Shown here in pieces: positions 47,734-56,200 of a DNA stretch of 64,000 bases (the first letter of the stretch is position 1; every line of letters begins with the position of its first letter). The stretch is from the NCBI GenBank assembly GCA_964601275.1, contig CAZRMV010000001.1, positions 434,001 to 498,000 on the forward strand. Direction: 5' to 3'. The stretch comes from JAOZPE01 sp964601275. Lineage in GTDB: Bacteria > Krumholzibacteriota > Krumholzibacteriia > JAJRXK01. The translations under genes and the position numbers were made by a program. A model generated the notes under the pieces. That model was not told the DNA's origin. It searched no databases and saw only the letters and a program-made list of their open reading frames with translations.

Positions 47734-48414
47734 TCACTCCTCCAGGACGAAGCCGTAGAGCAGGAATCCTGCGATGGCGAACACGAAATCGAAACCGGCC
47801 AAGAGCTTCAGCCATTCCCCCAGACCCTCGTTGCCGCCGGGGGTCAGTACGATGGTGGTTCCTTCCACCGCTGCCATCACCATGGGGGCCAGGATGGGAA
47901 GAAGCAAGACCGGAAGCATGACCTCCCGCAATCGGCTCTTCTGGGAAACCACGGCGAATACGGTTCCCACCGCGACGAAGCCCAGGGTGCCCAGCAGCAG
48001 GATGAGAAAGAAGGGGCCGGTCAGATGCCGCTGATCCAGGTCGAACCACACGATGGTGAACAACAGCACCACCGCTTCGCCGGCGATCATGAAGACCGCG
48101 TGCGAGAGGAACTTCCCCAGGTAGACCGCGCCCCGGTCGGCGGGGCTCAGAAGCAGGCCCACCGTTCCGCCGTCCTGCGAATCGCGGGCCGCGCTTCGCC
48201 CCAGCCCCAGCATTCCCGCAAAGAGGTAGGCGGTCCACAGGCAGCCGGGAACGATATCCTCTCTGGCGTGCCGGGCGGGATCGAAGGCGAAGACGAAGGT
48301 GACGACGGTCAGCAGGCCGAACATGATCACCGTGGTGAGGACGTCCTTCTGCCGCCACTCCGCCGACAGATCGCGCCGGAAGACCGCCCGGGTGACGTCG
48401 AGGAAGGCCCTCAT
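47734..48414 (-). CDS. ccmB: CcmB, permease of the heme-exporter ABC complex
   Basis: This 226-residue protein has six transmembrane helices and the family region 'GMLGLGRSAARDSQDGGTVGLLLSP'. With CcmA and CcmC it releases heme-loaded CcmE. The start overlaps the ccmA stop (ATGA). Confidence 0.92.
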   Translation of the reverse strand: MRAFLDVTRAVFRRDLSAEWRQKDVLTTVIMFGLLTVVTFVFAFDPARHAREDIVPGCLWTAYLFAGMLGLGRSAARDSQDGGTVGLLLSPADRGAVYLGKFLSHAVFMIAGEAVVLLFTIVWFDLDQRHLTGPFFLILLLGTLGFVAVGTVFAVVSQKSRLREVMLPVLLLPILAPMVMAAVEGTTIVLTPGGNEGLGEWLKLLAGFDFVFAIAGFLLYGFVLEE

Positions 48415-49124
48415 GCGCGCCCCTCCGCAACATCGGCCAGGTGCAGGGCCCATCCGGAGGCGTCGCGTTCGGAGGCCTCCGCCTCTTCCACCTTCCGGCC
48501 CCGGTGCAGGATCAACGCACGATCGCACCACGAGAGGACCCGCTCGAGTTGATGGGTGGCCAGCACGATCGCGCGGCCCTTGTTCTTCTCGTTTTCCAGG
48601 CGCGCGGCGAGATCCCGGCATCCCGCGGCGTCCAGGCCGGTGAAGGGTTCGTCGAGAATGAGAAGCTCGGGATCGTGGAGCAGCGCCCGGGCGAGGCTGA
48701 GCCGTTGGCGCATGCCGCGGCTGAAACCGGCGACCCGGTCGTGGGCCCGGCGGGACAAGCCGACCTCGGCAAGGGCCTCGTCGAGCCGGCGCCGGGTCTC
48801 GGTCAATCCGAAGAGCGCCGCGTAGTACTGGAGGTTCTCCCGGGCGGTCAGACCGTCGTCCAGGAGCGTGGCGTGGGCCACATAGCCGAGGCGGGCGCGG
48901 ATCTGCGGATGGTGACGGCGGGGATCGAGACCGAAGATGGTGAGCTTGCCCTCGGTGGGACGGTGGAGGGTGGCCAGCAGACTCAGGAGGGTTGACTTGC
49001 CGGCGCCGTTGGAACCCAGGAGCGCCACCGCCTGGCCCGCGTGGACTTCCAGATCGACCCGGTCCAGAGCCCAGGTGCGACCGTAGCGCCGCGAGAGTCC
49101 CCGCGCCTTCAGGACCGTGGTCAC
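48411..49124 (-). CDS. ccmA: CcmA, ATPase of the heme-exporter ABC complex
   Basis: This 237-residue ABC ATPase has Walker A 'GSNGAGKST', the signature 'FSRGMRQRLSLARAL' and Walker B 'LLILDEPFTGLD', with a switch His in 'LATHQLE'. The GTG at 49124 is preferred because it begins right at the stop of the preceding gene. An ATG 18 codons earlier would overlap that gene by 53 bases. Confidence 0.9.
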   Translation of the reverse strand: MTTVLKARGLSRRYGRTWALDRVDLEVHAGQAVALLGSNGAGKSTLLSLLATLHRPTEGKLTIFGLDPRRHHPQIRARLGYVAHATLLDDGLTARENLQYYAALFGLTETRRRLDEALAEVGLSRRAHDRVAGFSRGMRQRLSLARALLHDPELLILDEPFTGLDAAGCRDLAARLENEKNKGRAIVLATHQLERVLSWCDRALILHRGRKVEEAEASERDASGWALHLADVAEGRA

Positions 49125-49125
49125 C

Positions 49126-50064
49126 TCAAGCCCTTCTCTTGGCTTGGGCCGCTCGCTTCTTCTTTCCCTTGCCGACATCCCGGGAGAGGAGGACGTCGCG
49201 CTGACGGATGAATTCCTCGCGGGAGATGTTTCCCGTCACCAAGCGGTCCTCGAGGCGGTGCAGCCGACTCCGTTTCTGCTCGATGGCGTGGGCCCGTTCA
49301 GTCACCTGACCGGCGCGGGAATTGCCGTAGGCCAGTCCCAGTCCCAGAAGCGCGGTGAGCATGAGAAAGAAGATGATCCGGGTCTGGGTCTCCGAAAAGC
49401 GGTTCGGTCGGATCTCGACGTGCCACTCCTCCTGCTCGGGGGCTGGTTTCGACGGGGGAGCAGCCGCCGCGGTCTCATCACCTCCGCTCAGGTGCACGGT
49501 GATGGTGGAAGGGCCGATGAGGGGGTCGAGGGCGTAGGTGGAAAAACCCGCCAGGACCGATTCGGATTGCGGATGGACGCTGTGCCCTTCCACCTTCAGG
49601 GACGGGGGACGGACGTAGAGCCGCAACTCATCGGCCGCGTAGAAGAAACGCGGGGTGAAATCTGCCTGGCCATCATAGTGGATGGCGTAGCTGATGGTCA
49701 CCGAAGTGCGCCCGGGAGCCAGCGCACCGGGTAGAATCCACCGCCGGGGGTCCTTGGTGTCGGGGGTGAGGGACACGACCCGGCGTTCGCCGGAGGTATT
49801 CACCGTGACCTGGACATCGCCATGGACGGTTTCGGGCAGGGAAAAGGAAAGCCCGCCGCCTTCGAGGGTCTCCGGAGTGTCCTGCGGATTCTCGAAGGAA
49901 TAGGCCTCCTTCACCGTGAGATGATCTCCATCCCGGATCAGGGTGGCCTGGTAGACCGAGATGCGCGGCTTCGCGGCGGCGGCCGTTCCCGCGATGAGGA
50001 TCAGTCCGAACAGGCAGGTCAAGGAAAACGGGATACGAAGGATCGCGGGGGGAAACTCCTTCAT
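49126..50064 (-). CDS. Uncharacterised membrane protein of the ccm operon
   Basis: This 312-residue protein has a signal peptide or N-terminal helix ('FSLTCLFGLILIAGTAAAA'). A beta-rich periplasmic region of about 190 residues follows ('TVKEAYSFENPQDTPETLEG', 'VTISYAIHYDGQADFTPRFF'). Then come a Pro/Glu linker, one transmembrane helix ('IIFFLMLTALLGLGLAYG') and a cytoplasmic basic tail with a SHOCT-like stretch ('LEDRLVTGNISREEFIRQR'). I know no function for it. Its place between the zinc-ribbon gene and ccmA, with stop/start overlaps on both sides, argues for a role in cytochrome c assembly. GAGGAGG precedes the ATG. Confidence 0.7.
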   Translation of the reverse strand: MKEFPPAILRIPFSLTCLFGLILIAGTAAAAKPRISVYQATLIRDGDHLTVKEAYSFENPQDTPETLEGGGLSFSLPETVHGDVQVTVNTSGERRVVSLTPDTKDPRRWILPGALAPGRTSVTISYAIHYDGQADFTPRFFYAADELRLYVRPPSLKVEGHSVHPQSESVLAGFSTYALDPLIGPSTITVHLSGGDETAAAAPPSKPAPEQEEWHVEIRPNRFSETQTRIIFFLMLTALLGLGLAYGNSRAGQVTERAHAIEQKRSRLHRLEDRLVTGNISREEFIRQRDVLLSRDVGKGKKKRAAQAKRRA

Positions 50065-50486
50065 CAGGCCTCCTCGACTCTGGCTCCACAGCCGGGGCAG
50101 AAGCGTGCGACGGGGGGAAGGGGCTCGCCGCAGGCGGAACATGAACGGGTGGGAGTGGCCGGGACATGCGATTTCCTGCGGCCCTCTCGTCTTCCCTCGA
50201 CCATGGCCTCGCTCTCTTCGAGGAGCTCGATCTGTTCCATGGTTTCCATGGCCTGGACCTTCAAGCCATTGCGCAGTTGGGTGAAGTCCTCTTCGGCCAG
50301 CTTACCCATGTTGTACTCGAAATCGAGGTCGGCGATGTTCTGCAAGAGCGTTTCCTTGCGCTGGTAGAGACGGCCCAGCGGAGTGTCGGTGGTGTTGGTT
50401 CCCACCTGGAGATTGCTCCGAAAGAATGGACGGAAACAGAACGCGACCGAGATCAGGGCGACCATGAAGAACAGGGATTCGATCAC
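50064..50486 (-). CDS. CcmI-like membrane protein with C-terminal zinc ribbon
   Basis: This 140-residue protein has an N-terminal transmembrane helix ('ESLFFMVALISVAFCF'). A helical segment ('RLYQRKETLLQNIADLDFEYN' region) resembles the start of CcmI/CycH proteins. The C-terminus is a zinc ribbon ('CSACGEPLPPVARFCPGCG', four Cys). In other bacteria CcmI delivers apocytochrome, but the TPR part is missing here, so the role is an inference. GTG start overlapping the ccmF stop, with GGAGGTGAG upstream. Confidence 0.65.
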   Translation of the reverse strand: MIESLFFMVALISVAFCFRPFFRSNLQVGTNTTDTPLGRLYQRKETLLQNIADLDFEYNMGKLAEEDFTQLRNGLKVQAMETMEQIELLEESEAMVEGRREGRRKSHVPATPTRSCSACGEPLPPVARFCPGCGARVEEA

Positions 50487-52474
50487 GCCCTCACCTCCAC
50501 CGGCTTGGGTGGCGGCAACAGGCAGACCAGGGTGCCCAGCGCCATGAGGATGCCTCCGACCCACACCCACATCACCAACGGATTCACGTAGGCCTGCACC
50601 ACCGCCTTGGTGCGATCGTCGTTGAGCCCGGCGAAGACGAGGTAGAGATCTTCGTTGGCGTTCTGATGGATGGCCACTTCGCTGGTCGGCTGCTCACTCG
50701 CGTAGTAGTAGCGCTTCTGCGGGAAGACCCGGCCTACTTCCTTGCCGTTGCGGAGAACGCGCAAGGCGAGGGTTCCCGACCAGTAGTTGGGATTGGCCTC
50801 GGACTCGCGGATTTCATCGAGCTGGAGGGTGTAGTGTCCCACCTGGAACGTCTCGCCCTCGCCGACCACGCCCTGGCCTTCCTTCACGAAGGCCGCCCCG
50901 GTGAATCCGACGAACATGATCACCACCGCGAGGTGGACGATGTAACCCCCGTAGCGTCGGTTGTTGCGCCGGGTGAGGTTCATGAGGGCGGTCAGGTAGG
51001 ATTCGTGCAAAGTGCGGCGCCGGGCGGAGATGCCCTTGTGGAATTCCTGGACGATGGTCAAGAGAACGAAGGTGCACAGGACCAGCGAGATGAGCGGCCA
51101 GAAGGCATGTACCCCGACCAGGTAGAAGATGGGAGCCGAGATCACCGCGAGCGCGACCGGCATGGTGAAGTTCTTCCGCAGGCTCTTGCCACTGGTCTTC
51201 CGGTAGGCCAAGAGTGGGCCCGCCCCGATGAGGAAGAGCAGCAGCAGACCCAGCGGGACCTCGATGAGGGAGAAATACGAGGGCCCGACGGTCACGTTCT
51301 TGCCGGTGAAGAGCTCGCTCAGCACCGGGAAGATGGTGCCGAACAGAACGCTGAACATGATGGCGAGAAGCAGGACATTGTTGAAGAGGAACCCGCTCTC
51401 GCGGCTGAGCATGCTGTCGAGCTTGTTCTCGCTCTTGAGGTAGGGAAGCCGGGTGATGATGAGGATGGTCATTCCCACCAGGGTCGTCAAAATGAAGATG
51501 GCGAAGGGCAGACCGATGTTTGAGCGGGCAAAGGAGTGCACGCTGCTGACGATGCCGCTGCGGGTGAGGAAGGTGCCCAGGATCGACAAGAGGAAGGTGA
51601 GGGCGATCAGGGTGACGTTCCACACCTTCAACATGCCGCGCTTTTCCTGGATGATCACCGAGTGGAGGAATGCGGTGCCGGTGAGCCAGGGCATGAGCGA
51701 TGCGTTCTCGACCGGATCCCATCCCCAGTAACCACCCCAGCCCAGCTCCACGTAGGCCCACTTCGCGCCCAGCACGATGCCCATGCCCAGGAAAAGCCAG
51801 GGGAAGAGGGTCCACCGGCGGATGGTGCGCACCCAGGTGCTGCCCAACTGCCGGGTGATGAGCGCCGCCACGGAGAACGCGAAGGCCACCACAAATCCGG
51901 TGTAGCCGATGTAGAGGATCGGTGGATGGATCACCATCCAGTAGTTCTGCAGAAGCGGGTTGAGCCCGTTGCCGTCCACGGGAGCCCAGCTCTGGCTCAA
52001 TCCGCTGGTGTCGCCGACCGCGTAGAGCTCGGTGAAGGGGTTGCTGGAGAAGTTGTTCATCCAGAGGAAGAACACGGTGGTGATCATCATCACCGCGGTG
52101 GCATACGGCAACAGCCGGTTGTGCTTGTCCTTCTGGGTGAGGACCGCCGCCACCGAATAGGCGCTGACACACCAGGTCCACAGCAGGAGAGACCCCGCCT
52201 GGCCCGCCCACAAGGCGCCCACCTTGTAGAACCAGGGAAGGTCGTGGTTGCTCTCGCTGGCCACGTAGGTGAAGTGGAAGTTGTCCGAGAGCAGTAGGAT
52301 GAGGATCGCGACCATCGAGACCGAGACCATGGCGAAGACCACGCCCACGGCCCGTTGTCCGCTTTCGATGATCCGGGTGTCATCACGCCATGCGCCCAGC
52401 AGCGAACTCAGGACGGCATACAACCCGAAAGCGAAGGCCACCATCAGGGCGAGGTTGCCGATGTCAGCAATCAT
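50483..52474 (-). CDS. ccmF: CcmF, heme lyase subunit of cytochrome c maturation
   Basis: This 663-residue polytopic inner-membrane protein has the heme-handling tryptophan motif 'WGGYWGWDPVENASLMPW'. Conserved histidines appear as in 'MVIHPPILYIGYTGF' and 'SIVSSVHSF'-like loops, and a large periplasmic domain lies near the C-terminus. It receives heme from CcmE and attaches it to CXXCH sites. It follows ccmE after about 50 bases. Confidence 0.95.
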   Translation of the reverse strand: MIADIGNLALMVAFAFGLYAVLSSLLGAWRDDTRIIESGQRAVGVVFAMVSVSMVAILILLLSDNFHFTYVASESNHDLPWFYKVGALWAGQAGSLLLWTWCVSAYSVAAVLTQKDKHNRLLPYATAVMMITTVFFLWMNNFSSNPFTELYAVGDTSGLSQSWAPVDGNGLNPLLQNYWMVIHPPILYIGYTGFVVAFAFSVAALITRQLGSTWVRTIRRWTLFPWLFLGMGIVLGAKWAYVELGWGGYWGWDPVENASLMPWLTGTAFLHSVIIQEKRGMLKVWNVTLIALTFLLSILGTFLTRSGIVSSVHSFARSNIGLPFAIFILTTLVGMTILIITRLPYLKSENKLDSMLSRESGFLFNNVLLLAIMFSVLFGTIFPVLSELFTGKNVTVGPSYFSLIEVPLGLLLLFLIGAGPLLAYRKTSGKSLRKNFTMPVALAVISAPIFYLVGVHAFWPLISLVLCTFVLLTIVQEFHKGISARRRTLHESYLTALMNLTRRNNRRYGGYIVHLAVVIMFVGFTGAAFVKEGQGVVGEGETFQVGHYTLQLDEIRESEANPNYWSGTLALRVLRNGKEVGRVFPQKRYYYASEQPTSEVAIHQNANEDLYLVFAGLNDDRTKAVVQAYVNPLVMWVWVGGILMALGTLVCLLPPPKPVEVRA

Positions 52475-52525
52475 TGGGAGAAAGCTCCAGGGTAGGTAGC
52501 GGGGAAAGCCACGGGTGAAGACAAC

Positions 52526-52948
52526 TCAGGCGGTGGGTTTCCCACCGGTCTCGGGTTTGGCGTCGTCGTAGTCCACCTCGTACTTCGAGGCGCACTTGGC
52601 CTGGATCTTCTGCCCCACGAAGACTCCGTTGGCTTCGAGCGTCCCATCGACGACCGCTTCGACCCCGTCCTTGAAGGTGTCGGGGACCGGGTCGCTCCCG
52701 ATGTATTGCACCGGGTAGCGGATTCCTTCGTACTGCAGGGTGAACCGGAGGATGTCTCCGTCCCGCTGGATGGAGCCGTCCTCGACGATTCCCGCCAGTT
52801 TCATGGGATGGCCCACGGCCTTCTCTCCCATCTGGGCGACCTCGTCGCAGGTGTGGTAGTAGCGTTTGCCCTTCTCGAAGCCCTGGAAGGACAGGTAGGC
52901 GACGGCGGCCACGATCAACCCGATGCCGATGAGGAATCGCAACTTCAT
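52526..52948 (-). CDS. ccmE: CcmE heme chaperone, cysteine (CxxxY) type
   Basis: This 140-residue protein has one N-terminal helix and a periplasmic OB-fold barrel. The heme-binding site is Cys119-A-S-K-Tyr123 in place of the common His-xxx-Tyr. CxxxY CcmE proteins are known from sulfate reducers and archaea, where the system works without the usual CcmH. It is the first gene of the operon, behind a good promoter; GGAG lies 6 bases from the ATG. Confidence 0.93.
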   Translation of the reverse strand: MKLRFLIGIGLIVAAVAYLSFQGFEKGKRYYHTCDEVAQMGEKAVGHPMKLAGIVEDGSIQRDGDILRFTLQYEGIRYPVQYIGSDPVPDTFKDGVEAVVDGTLEANGVFVGQKIQAKCASKYEVDYDDAKPETGGKPTA

Positions 52949-53005
52949 GTCATCTCCAGACGTTCTTCCGGGACACCCGGCGGGTCGGGGGAATCTCCAC
53001 TGCCA

Positions 53006-53034
53006 ACTATAGGCGAGGGGAAGCTCCGGTCCAA
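53006..53034 (-). promoter_or_regulatory. Candidate promoter of the ccm operon
   Basis: On the minus strand TTGGAC and TATAGT are 17 bases apart, predicting a leader of about 50 bases before the ccmE ATG. Confidence 0.5.
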
Positions 53035-53202
53035 CCCGATCTTGACCCGGGTAAGGGGGGTCACCGGCGGTTCACCCACACGAGGTGGACCCAGGATACG
53101 TACTTCCCCCGGGATCCACCACCGGAGGCCTTTCCGCCGGCCGGGGAGCGCCTCGCCACTCTTCTTGCCCGGTGGGGACGGTTTCCATCCCCCCGGGCCG
53201 CC

Positions 53203-53232
53203 TTGCTCACCGGGGGCCGCTCGGGGTACAAT
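53203..53232 (+). promoter_or_regulatory. Candidate promoter of the large secreted-protein gene
   Basis: TTGCTC and TACAAT (5 of 6 in the -10) are 18 bases apart, predicting a leader of about 37 bases. Confidence 0.45.
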
Positions 53233-53275
53233 CGGGGGCAACGCATCCCCTTGCTTCCGCTGGCGGCTCCCGGAC

Positions 53276-56200
53276 ATGTCTCTCCAACTCCAGAATCCCC
53301 GCCCGGTTCCCCGCTGGCCCGGCGTATGGCTGCTTCTTGTGCTCGTTGCCGCGCCCTCCCACGCCGTGACCCGACCTCCCGGACCCTCCCCATCCGGGGA
53401 CGCGCAGTGGAGCGCCCGGGTTCTCACCGGCGACCGATGGGGGGCCTGGACGGTCCTTGCCGTCCGGGGCCCGGTCGATGCGGGGACGCCCCGGCGCCTG
53501 CTGGAGAGCCTGGGGATCACTCCTGCTTCCAATGCCCGGGCGGTGGAGGTCCGGCGCCTGCGCTGGAAGGAGGAGGGCCCGGAGCGCGAAACCTGGCTCT
53601 GGCGTCCCCCCGCCGCCACGAGGGAATCGCCCGTGGTGGAAATCGCGGAGAGGAAGCCAGGCGCCGCGGCGATCTCCGGGAGGCTTTCCCGCGCCGGACC
53701 ACCGCGCACCGGGCGGATCGCGGGGATTTCCACCTCGGTCACCGGAAGCCTGTTCTATCTCGATCGCATCTTCGATTTGCAGGGATACACCGGGTCCACC
53801 CGAACCCTTCCGTTGCGGCACGTACGCATCGAGCTCGTACGCGCCCTGGACGATTCGGTTGTGGCCGTCTCCGCGACCGGGGCGGACGGCTCCTACCAGT
53901 TCACTTTCGGACTCGACACCCCGACCGACCTGAAATTGCGTCTGGTGAGCCGCGTCGAGGGCCTTCCCGGCGTGACCGCGAGGGTCCTGGACCAGGCCCC
54001 GCCGGGTGGAGACCTGAGTGGATCGGTCGAGCTCGTGCGCGAGGTCATCCAGTTGAGCAGCCTCGGGCCCGGCGCGGTGGTGGACCTGGGGGTCATCACT
54101 CTCACCGACAGCCAATCGGGGGACACCCTGCCCGCCTTCAACCTCCTCGACTGTCTTCTCGACGCCGAGGAGTTGCTGGAGACTCCGGGATGGATCGCGT
54201 CGCCGGTGGCCTTGCCCCCGATGATCTGGTCTCCGACCAATCCCCAGCCGGAGACCCTCTACCAGGACGGAGTGGTCCGGGTGGCGTCGCCGGGCGGAGG
54301 GGACGACGATTCCTGGGCCGACGCGGTGGTCCTGGCCGCGCTCGGCCACTGGTTCCTGGCCACCTATTCGCGGGTGGACCAGTGGAGCGGCTTCGCCGAC
54401 CTGGCCTCGACCAGCGATCCGCGCCGGGCTCTGGGGGACGGCGCCGCGCTGGTCTTCGCAGCGCTGGTACGATCCAGCCGGTCCCACGCGCGCCTGGATC
54501 GCGACGGCGCTCCCGCCGATTCCCTGGTCTCGGTCTTCGTCGACCTGGGCTTTCCTCCTCCGCTGGGCTTTCCCGGCCTGGCCCAGGACGGGCTCGACCT
54601 GGAGACCCGGGAGCAGAGCCACGGGTTCTTCGCCCCACCGCGCGGCCAGCTTTCCGTCGCCAACGTGGCGGCGATGCTCTGGGATCTCGTCGACGATACG
54701 GCCACCCTGGACGGGACGGCGGGAGACGACGATCCCCGCCAGGATCCGGCGGCGGATGGAGGGGCGCGGTTCTACCAGTTGATGACCCAGGATCTTCCCG
54801 CGCTTCCGGCGACCGAGGCGGTGACCTATGAAGATCTGCACGAGGCCTGGCGGGCCCGGTGGGGAGAAGACGCCGCGTTGGATTCCATCGCGGTCCAGGT
54901 GGGCCGGACGGCGCTGTTCACCGATGCCTTCGAGGTGGACGATCTGCCCGCCCAGGCGGTCCCGATGGCGCCCTGGCATCAGCCCGCACCGCAGGCGGGG
55001 GCGGGGGTGGTCCTGGGAGAGCTCTTCCTGGGGGATGCCGACTGGGTGGAGATCACCAATCCCTCCACCACACCGGTCGCGCTCGGGGGATGGAAGGTCG
55101 TGGTGCGGCGCAATGGATTCTCCACCGGCGTCGAGCGGGAAGCGGTGGTTCCCGCCGGCTTCGTGCTGCGGCCGGGTCGCAGCGTGGTCCTGCATGAGGG
55201 AGGAAACCCCGCCGACGACAGTTTCTTCGATCTCTTCTTCCCCACCTGGAACATCCCGTGGCAGGAGGGCTCCAACGGAGCGTGTCTCCTGGTGGATGAC
55301 CTGGGGACGGTGGTGGATTTCCTGCGCTGGGACGGATGGGATGGGCCCAGCAACGAAGCCATTCCTCCGGGACAGGGTTTCACCGGAAGCCTGGCCTCTC
55401 CTTCCTTCGGATTCGCTCTGGCCCGCGACAGCCTGGCCACCGACACCGACGACGCGGCGGATTTCCGGGAAAGAGCTCCTTCGCCCCGGGCTCCCAACGC
55501 CCCGTTCCTTGCGCTGCACTCCTTGCACCCCGCCCAGGATGTCGACCATCTGCGGCTGGCGTTCTCCGGCGGCGACCTGGGTTGTGTGCTGGCCACGGCG
55601 GAGAGGGAAGCGCCGCACAGCGAACTGGACCGACTCGACAGCTTGCAACTCGTGGTGGACCATGCCTCCCCGGTTCCCGGGGACACGGGTTCCACCTTGC
55701 TGACCATGAACTTCGCCGCCGCCGAAAGTGTGGTGGTGAGGCTTGGGGTCGAACCGGGTTCGATCATCTCGACCGCGGTTTCCTGGGGAAGCTGGGTGCC
55801 ATGGGACCACACCACCCTGCTTGCGGTGGAGAACCTCCAGGCGGTCCAGCAGAACGTGGATCCGGTGCTGGATTCGGTCGACGTGGGGTGGACGAACTCC
55901 AGCAACTACGACTCGGTGGTGGTCGCAATCGACACGAGTCCTCCGGTCGTGCTTCCCGGCAGCGCCCAGTCCTATTCCACCTCGCTGGGCGCCGGACATC
56001 ACCTCATCCAGGTCTTTGGGCGGCTCGATGGCTTCGACGGTCCCCGCCGGGAAACCGGGGTCTTCGTCGGTCCGACCGCGTGCGCCGACACCACTGGATT
56101 CGAAGATGGCGATTCCCTCAGCGTCCTCCTCACCGGATTCGCCCGCGTGGGTGTTTCCCATACCGGTTCCTTCGGGTTGCTCGACCACCCGAATCCGGCG

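Larger units (their letters stand above)
52949..53275. other. Divergent gap with back-to-back promoters
   Basis: This gap separates ccmE (minus) from a large secreted-protein gene (plus). It contains one promoter candidate in each direction, and between them GC-rich sequence with short dyads around 53080-53160 but no gene. Confidence 0.5.

Noticed and set aside
52706..53275. In-frame upstream extension of the large secreted-protein gene by 190 codons
   Set aside because: It runs antisense through ccmE and over the divergent promoters and lacks a signal peptide; the ATG at 53276 is followed directly by a good signal peptide.
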